Shown here piece after piece: positions 59,655-64,000 of a stretch of DNA of 64,000 nt. Source of the DNA: JAHEAO01 sp942492375 (lineage in GTDB: Bacteria; Pseudomonadota; Alphaproteobacteria; Rhodobacterales; Rhodobacteraceae); assembly GCA_942492375.1 (NCBI GenBank), contig CALOEL010000014.1:310001-374000 (forward strand). Reading direction: 5' to 3'. How positions within the stretch are numbered: the first letter of the stretch is position 1; the number at the start of each line of letters is the position of its first letter. The translations under genes and the position numbers were made by a program. The notes beneath the pieces are model-generated. The model was not told the DNA's origin and ran no database searches. It saw nothing but the letters and a program-made list of their open reading frames with translations.

Positions 59655-59684
59655 AAAAGGGCCACCGGTTGCCCGGCGGCCCTT
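59655..59684 (-). terminator. Terminator-like hairpin in the arfB leader
   Basis: On the minus strand, AAGGGCC(G)CCGG pairs with CCGG(T)GGCCCTT and is followed by TTTTCG. It lies 59 bases before the arfB start and 70 bases after the leader ORF, so it would either end a small transcript or attenuate arfB. Confidence 0.6.
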
Positions 59685-59754
59685 CGAGATCTACGGAGAC
59701 GGGCCAGTTAGAGCCTGGACCCAATCAGAAGCGTTTTGGTCGTCGGGACTGCCC

Positions 59755-59811
59755 TTAGACCACGGCCCTCCTGACTGTTCCGACCTCGCTCTCCAATATC
59801 ACTCTAGACAC
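59755..59811 (-). other. Short leader ORF with a strong ribosome site upstream of arfB
   Basis: An 18-codon frame from GTG at 59811, preceded by AGGAGG (59818-59823) six bases away. It reads MSRVILESEVGTVRRAVV then TAA at 59755. A second frame through the same DNA reads SEQSGGPWSKGSPDDQNASD, so which one is used is unclear. Between 59597 and 59880 I see no other gene. The layout (strong ribosome site, tiny ORF, terminator, ribosome-rescue gene) suggests translation-dependent control. Confidence 0.4.
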
Positions 59812-59881
59812 TGGACCACCTCCTTTCTCTGAATTGCCGATAATGGAAGGTTGGCACATATTTTGTGTTTGTCAAAACTTT

Positions 59882-60502
59882 TTACGCAACCCGTGCGATC
59901 ATTCGCGTCACAATTATGCGAAACGGAATCAGAGCGACCACGGCCAGCATCAGCTTTACACTCCAATCCGCCAGCGCCAGCGACACCCAGAGCGGAACCT
60001 CGGGGCCGAACCCCAGAAGCGGCAGGATTTCGCCCGCCCAGGAAACGTCATTACCCGGTTCGAGAAAGCTCAGGGCGCCGGAAAATGCGATTGAAAAGAA
60101 CAGGATCGTATCGACGCTCGACCCCACAAGCGTGCTTGCCAGTGGCGCGCGCCACCATGCGCCCGAGCGCAGTCGGTCGAAAACCGCCACGTCGAGCATC
60201 TGCGCGGTCAGGAAGGCCAAGCCCGATCCCAATGCGATACGCCAGGTGACCAGCGGGCCGAATTCGCCCTGAATCTGAGTGCCGACAAGCGAGCAGGCGA
60301 CCCCGACTAAAAAGCCAATGAAAACAACGCGTCGAGCGATCGCTGGCCCGTAAACACGATTCATTACATCGGTGACAAGAAACGCCACCGGATACGTGAA
60401 GGCGCCCCAGGTCAGCCATTGGCCGAACAGGAATTGCACCAGAATGTTGGAAGCCACCACCACGGTGGCCATGGCGATCACGCCGGGAAGAATGCGGGTC
60501 AT
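59882..60502 (-). CDS. yhhQ: Queuosine-precursor transporter (YhhQ/VUT family)
   Basis: A 206-residue protein with six membrane helices: VIAMATVVVASNILVQFLFG, FTYPVAFLVTDVMNRVYGPAIARRVVFIGF with the family motif, LGSGLAFLTAQMLDVAVFDRLRSGAWWRAPLASTLVGSSVDTILFFSIAF, and KLMLAVVALIPFRIIV. YhhQ imports queuosine precursors (preQ0/preQ1) in E. coli. The ATG at 60502 is used; an upstream TTG 21 bases earlier is in frame. No preQ1 riboswitch was recognised before it. The queG end at the window start belongs to the same pathway. Confidence 0.88.
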   Translation of the reverse strand: MTRILPGVIAMATVVVASNILVQFLFGQWLTWGAFTYPVAFLVTDVMNRVYGPAIARRVVFIGFLVGVACSLVGTQIQGEFGPLVTWRIALGSGLAFLTAQMLDVAVFDRLRSGAWWRAPLASTLVGSSVDTILFFSIAFSGALSFLEPGNDVSWAGEILPLLGFGPEVPLWVSLALADWSVKLMLAVVALIPFRIIVTRMIARVA

Positions 60503-60594
60503 GGATATGGTCCGTTTTGACAAGGTCGCGGAGACTTGGCCCCTGGACCGTCCAGGGACGGCGCGTTCTAGCGTCCGGGGGCGGCGCTTTCAAG

Positions 60595-61491
60595 TCAGTC
60601 CTTCAGCCGGTACTCGACGAGTTCGGTGCGCTGGAAGGATTTGAAGTTGTCGTCCGAGATCATCGTGATCCGGATATCGCCGGACCCGTCCTGCCAGACC
60701 GCCACGCCTTCCAGATTGTCGTGCATCCCGGTCGGCGTTTCCAGCAGAGTCTCTTCGCCGCTCACCGTGTCCTCGGTGATGTCGAACCGCCGCACCCTGC
60801 TTTGAAATCCGAAGATGCCGTTCAGGTGCCGTTCGAGCAGGTAGAACTTGCCGTCCGGCCCGAAGTCGCCTCCTACCGGCAGATAGGGCGGCCGGCGCGG
60901 TATGCTGAAGGGCTGGTCCCATTCGCCGTTCCGGTAGCGATAGACCGGGAACGGACGGGAAAGGACACCGGATCGTTCGGGCAGGGTATAAAGCGTGCCG
61001 CTGTCGTCGATTGCCAGGGTTTCCAGTGACGAGTTGTTTTGCAGCTTTTCGAATGCCGGCGGGCGGGGGATCTTCACCGCGTCCGAGGTCATCGTCGCGT
61101 ATTCGGCCAGCCGATGGTAGCCTTCGAAGGAAACGAATATCGTACCGTCGCGGGCAACCGCCAGCCCTTCGGCGTCATTGTAGATCCGGGTCAATCCTTC
61201 GCCGGTCGAGGTTTTCAGCAGATGCGTCTCATAGCCGTCGACGCCGTTGATCTGACCATTACTGTCCCGTCTGATCCTTGCCCGCGCGATCAGTCCGTCG
61301 TCGCTGACCGCCCAGAAGTCCAGTCCGTTCCCGTCCAGTTCCAGCCCAGAAAAACCGCCGAAGCCCTCAGCGCTTTCTTGCCAGCGAAAGCTGCCAACGA
61401 ACTCGGCGCGTGACGAGACGCCGGCAGAGGAGCCCAGACCAGCCAGGATCCCTGCGGCGGCTATCAGCGCGAGGACAGTACGGGTGCGCAT
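60595..61491 (-). CDS. Phytase-esterase-like (PF13449-type) periplasmic protein
   Basis: A 298-residue protein with a signal peptide (MRTRTVLALIAAAGILAGLGSSAG) and a beta-propeller-like body: FGGFSGLELDGNGLDFWAVSDDGLIARARI, YNDAEGLAVARDGTIFVSFEGYHRLAEY, SSLETLAIDDSGTLYTLPER, VGGDFGPDGKFYLLERHLNGIFGFQSRVRRF, DNLEGVAVWQDGSGDIRITMISDDNF. This repeated acidic-loop pattern matches proteins annotated as having esterase-like activity of phytase. Substrate unknown. The ATG at 61491 starts the signal peptide and overlaps mepA by 28 bases. Confidence 0.8.
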   Translation of the reverse strand: MRTRTVLALIAAAGILAGLGSSAGVSSRAEFVGSFRWQESAEGFGGFSGLELDGNGLDFWAVSDDGLIARARIRRDSNGQINGVDGYETHLLKTSTGEGLTRIYNDAEGLAVARDGTIFVSFEGYHRLAEYATMTSDAVKIPRPPAFEKLQNNSSLETLAIDDSGTLYTLPERSGVLSRPFPVYRYRNGEWDQPFSIPRRPPYLPVGGDFGPDGKFYLLERHLNGIFGFQSRVRRFDITEDTVSGEETLLETPTGMHDNLEGVAVWQDGSGDIRITMISDDNFKSFQRTELVEYRLKD

Positions 61492-62324
61492 TGACTGGGC
61501 AGATCGGCAAGCACGAGCTCTCGGCGCGGCTTGGGTTTCGGGGCATTCGGGTCGGGCGGTGGCGGGTTGAGGATGTTGTTCACCCAATTGACCGCGTCCT
61601 GGCACCCGTCACCGGGCGGCGGTGGGTCCTGGTCGACGCAACCGCGTGCGCCGCGCGGGCAGGCGAGTCTGACGTGGAAATGGTAATGGTGTCCCCACCA
61701 CGGCCTGATCTTGCGCAGCCAGCTGCGGTCGCCTATTTCGTCCTTGCACATCTGCACCTTGGCGCCGGGAAACACGAAGATGCGCGCCACGGCCTTGTCC
61801 TTGGCGGCCGCCTTCAGGATCTCGTGATGCGCACGCGTCCAGCTGCCGTTCACGAATGCGCCGCTGGCGCGTTGCATCGATATCGAGGAAAGGTTCTCGC
61901 GGTCGCGCGACGACAAGTTGAGCCGGCTGGCCGGCAGCATCCAGATATCCGCGTCCAGCCCGATCTGATGGCTTCTGTGGCCCGACAGCATCGGCCCGCC
62001 CCTCGGCTGCGACATGTCGCCGACATAAAGCCCGCTCCAGCCGGGCTGCCGGGCCGCGGTCTTGCTGAGCCGGGCGATGAAATTCACCAGCTCCGGATGA
62101 CCCCAGTTGCGATTCCGGCTAAGACGCATCACCTGCCATGTCGGCCCGGTTTCGGGCAGTTGCACCGCGCCGGCGACGCAACCTTGCGAATAGCCGCCAA
62201 AGGGGGCGGGCTGATGCGGTGAACCGCTGCGCACCTTGCCGAATAGCTGCTTTGCAGGGGTGTCGGCCTGCGCCGACAGCGCAAGGGTGATCGTCAGGAG
62301 GAAGGCAAGGGCATATCGGACCAT
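61464..62324 (-). CDS. mepA: Penicillin-insensitive murein endopeptidase
   Basis: A 286-residue periplasmic zinc peptidase with signal peptide MVRYALAFLLTITLALSAQAD. Zinc-site motifs of the LAS family: GGPMLSGHRSHQIGLDADIW (His and Asp ligands) and WWGHHYHFHVRLACP (His ligands). It cleaves D-Ala-mDAP cross-links in peptidoglycan. The Cys-rich and Pro-rich tail (CVDQDPPPPGDGC, PPPPDPNAPKPKPRREL) follows the domain. It overlaps the phytase-like gene and, at its 5' end, the MFS gene by 31 bases, so three genes form one transcript. Confidence 0.93.
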   Translation of the reverse strand: MVRYALAFLLTITLALSAQADTPAKQLFGKVRSGSPHQPAPFGGYSQGCVAGAVQLPETGPTWQVMRLSRNRNWGHPELVNFIARLSKTAARQPGWSGLYVGDMSQPRGGPMLSGHRSHQIGLDADIWMLPASRLNLSSRDRENLSSISMQRASGAFVNGSWTRAHHEILKAAAKDKAVARIFVFPGAKVQMCKDEIGDRSWLRKIRPWWGHHYHFHVRLACPRGARGCVDQDPPPPGDGCQDAVNWVNNILNPPPPDPNAPKPKPRRELVLADLPSQCAPVLSSR

Positions 62325-63661
62325 GTTTCTGCTCGGTTCGGGTCTGGTTTGACCCAGACTAGCAGGATCAGGCCGACAAGAAAAAGGGCAATGAGCGGGG
62401 TCACGCCAAGTTGCTGGCTGCCGGTCAGCGAGGTGGCGACCGCAATTGATAGGGGCGCGATGAAGGACGTCGCCTTGCCCGCCAGCGCGTAGAGGCCGAA
62501 GGCCTCGGTCATCCGCGCCGGATCGGCCTGCCGCACCATCATCGTCCGGCTCGCGGATTGCAGCGCGCCGCCGGCCGCGCCGATGGTGGCGCCGATGATG
62601 TAGAAGACGATATCGGGCAGGGCGGAATCTGGCGCGACGGATACCCCGAGCACCGAGCCGCGCGAAACGAAGACGGTGGCCGCGGCGGTAAGGGCGAGGA
62701 TCAGTACGCAGGCGACGATTACCGGCTTCGGCCCGTGACGGCTGTCGGCGTGACCGCCGAGCCAGGCGAACAGCGCGCCGGTGATGATCGCCAATATTCC
62801 GAAAATGCCGGTTTGTTGGACATTCCAGCCCAGAACCCCGGCGGCATAGATACCGCCGAAGACATACATACCATTCAGCGCATCGCGGTAGAACATCGAC
62901 GATCCGAGATAGGCGAAGAGGCTCGGCGATCGGGGCAATGCGGCGAGGGTGCGGGCCAGCCCGCGCAGGGCTTCGGCCGTCGTACCCGATTGTCGGCCGA
63001 CCGGCTTTGGTTCGCGGACATACAGAAAGAACGGGATCATGAAAAGAAGATACCAGAGCGCCGTCAGCGGCCCGACGAAACGGGTTCCCTCGCGCGCTTC
63101 GGGATCGAGCCCGAAGATCGGCTCGATCCCGATCAGGGTCTTTCCCGTGCTTCCGCCCTCAGCGAACAGCGCAAGCATCATGACCAGCGCCAGCAAGCCG
63201 CCGACATAGCCGAAGGCCCAGCCATTGCCGGAAATCCGGCCGATCGTTTCGCGTGGCCCGAGGCCGGGCAGCATCGAATTGGTGAAGATCGTCGCGAATT
63301 CCATGCCGATAAGGCCGATCGCGAAGAAGGTCAGGATCAGGCCGAGGTTGAAATCACCGGGCGCGGCCCACCAAAGCCCGAACGCGCCGACCACATAGAG
63401 AACGGAAAACCCGCGGATCCAGCCCAGCCTGTTGCCAGAGCTATCCGCGATGGCTCCCAGAACTGGGGCGAGCAACGCGATGATGATACCAGCTGCACCG
63501 ATGCCGTAGCCCCAGGCCGCTTGAGCCGCCGTGCCGTCGCCCAGGAGTTCCTTGACATAGGGACCGAAGATGAACGTCAGCAGCAGAGTGTTGTAGGGCT
63601 GGCTGGCGAAGTCGAAGAAGAACCAGCCCCAGATCCGTTTTCGTGCCGATATTTCTGCCAT
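62294..63661 (-). CDS. MFS transporter, UMF1 type
   Basis: A 455-residue membrane protein with twelve predicted helices: KRIWGWFFFDFASQPYNTLLLTFIFGPYV (UMF1-family opening), GIIIALLAPVLGAIADSSGNRLGWIRGFSVL, GMEFATIFTNSMLPGLGPRETIGRISGNGWAFGYVGGLLALV, and the second half FGILAIITGALFAWLGGHADSRHGPKPVI. It resembles fungal Atg22 and bacterial UMF1 proteins, possibly amino-acid or peptide efflux. Substrate unknown. First gene of the transcript with mepA and the phytase-like gene. Confidence 0.87.
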   Translation of the reverse strand: MAEISARKRIWGWFFFDFASQPYNTLLLTFIFGPYVKELLGDGTAAQAAWGYGIGAAGIIIALLAPVLGAIADSSGNRLGWIRGFSVLYVVGAFGLWWAAPGDFNLGLILTFFAIGLIGMEFATIFTNSMLPGLGPRETIGRISGNGWAFGYVGGLLALVMMLALFAEGGSTGKTLIGIEPIFGLDPEAREGTRFVGPLTALWYLLFMIPFFLYVREPKPVGRQSGTTAEALRGLARTLAALPRSPSLFAYLGSSMFYRDALNGMYVFGGIYAAGVLGWNVQQTGIFGILAIITGALFAWLGGHADSRHGPKPVIVACVLILALTAAATVFVSRGSVLGVSVAPDSALPDIVFYIIGATIGAAGGALQSASRTMMVRQADPARMTEAFGLYALAGKATSFIAPLSIAVATSLTGSQQLGVTPLIALFLVGLILLVWVKPDPNRAETWSDMPLPSS

Positions 63662-63789
63662 TGAATTCCCGCCCGGTATGCGCGGAGTGAACAGCCAAAG
63701 CTGCCGCCTTGCAAGTCTGGCCGCGAGGCTTGCCAGCGGGGATGGGTTTGCATAGGTGTTGCGGGCGCAAAACCGGATGGGCTACTTTC

Positions 63790-64000
63790 ATGACTTCGCT
63801 CTTTCAAATCCTGATGCTGGTGCTCGACGTGGTTTGGTTTGTCATGATCGCTCATATCGTGATGAGCTGGCTGATCAATTTCCAGGTTCTGAACCTTCGC
63901 CAGCCGATCGTGGCGCAGATCTGGGATGGCCTGAGTCGGCTGCTCGAACCGCTATACGCCCCGATACGCCGGTTTTTGCCGCCGATGGGCGGGCTCGACC
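63790..64000 (+). CDS. YggT family protein, 5' part (runs off window)
   Basis: Starts with ATG at 63790 and is open to the window edge. The visible 70 residues read TSLFQILMLVLDVVWFVMIAHIVMSWLIN, a membrane helix typical of YggT, then FQVLNLRQPIVAQIWDGLSRLLEPLYAPIRRFLPPMGGLD, the family signature. YggT proteins are small inner-membrane proteins linked to osmotic or cell-division functions without clear biochemistry. Divergent from the MFS gene by about 130 bases. Confidence 0.88.
   Translation, partial: MTSLFQILMLVLDVVWFVMIAHIVMSWLINFQVLNLRQPIVAQIWDGLSRLLEPLYAPIRRFLPPMGGLD

Overview
The window is ordinary-GC, gene-dense alphaproteobacterial chromosome, most likely Rhodobacterales (Rhodobacter/Paracoccus/Roseobacter relatives). 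The grounds are the gene order histone-deacetylase-like/xseB/ispA/dxs, a MarR plus response-regulator pair of the petP-petR type, and an fbcFBC (petABC) operon whose Rieske protein is 187 residues with cluster ligands at the R. sphaeroides positions. No insertion sequence, phage module, CRISPR array or rRNA was seen. One tRNA, tRNA-Arg(CCU), is present.

Layout. 0-13 kb: end of queG, a lytic transglycosylase lipoprotein, a DMT exporter, a beta-propeller protein, ilvE, petPR, the isoprenoid block (xseB, ispA, dxs), a NavAb-like sodium channel, an extended SDR and a three-gene ArsR/SRPBCC/YCII unit. 13-18 kb: adenine deaminase and AMP nucleosidase, HU, a second DMT exporter. 18-25.5 kb: aroC, a TPP riboswitch with thiBPQ (thiP frameshifted, thiQ with an out-of-frame stretch), then petABC. 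25.5-28.7 kb: an outer-membrane barrel, a GST, a LacI-type regulator with a probable operator, two plus-strand terminators with no gene before them, tRNA-Arg and a small lipoprotein. 53-64 kb: an AbrB-like permease, trhO, pncA-pncB, a DUF2189 membrane protein, arfB with an unusual leader, a queuosine-precursor transporter, a phytase/esterase-like protein, mepA, a UMF1-type MFS protein and the start of yggT.

The centre, 28.7-53.1 kb, is the interesting part: a large oxalate/formate catabolic region. It holds oxalyl-CoA decarboxylase (oxc), a formyl-CoA:oxalate CoA-transferase relative (frc), a free-standing formyltransferase resembling the N-terminal domain of 10-formyl-THF dehydrogenase, formate-THF ligase (fhs), a universal stress protein, a TctCBA uptake system, a P-loop protein of unknown function, a LysR regulator and a two-subunit NAD formate dehydrogenase with a fused NuoE-NuoF beta subunit. 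On the other side of a GntR regulator lie an isochorismatase-like hydrolase, a SucCD pair that looks unlike the usual Rhodobacterales one, an ScfR-type regulator and a ketopantoate-reductase-like protein that may be an oxalyl-CoA reductase.

A model for how these work together: TctCBA imports oxalate. SucCD supplies succinyl-CoA and the CoA-transferase makes oxalyl-CoA. This is decarboxylated to formyl-CoA by Oxc or reduced to glyoxylate by the PanE-like enzyme. The formyltransferase-like protein may pass the formyl group from formyl-CoA to THF. Fhs could then recover ATP while releasing formate, which the dehydrogenase oxidises to CO2 with NADH formation. The formyl-CoA to THF step is inference and is the main hypothesis to test.
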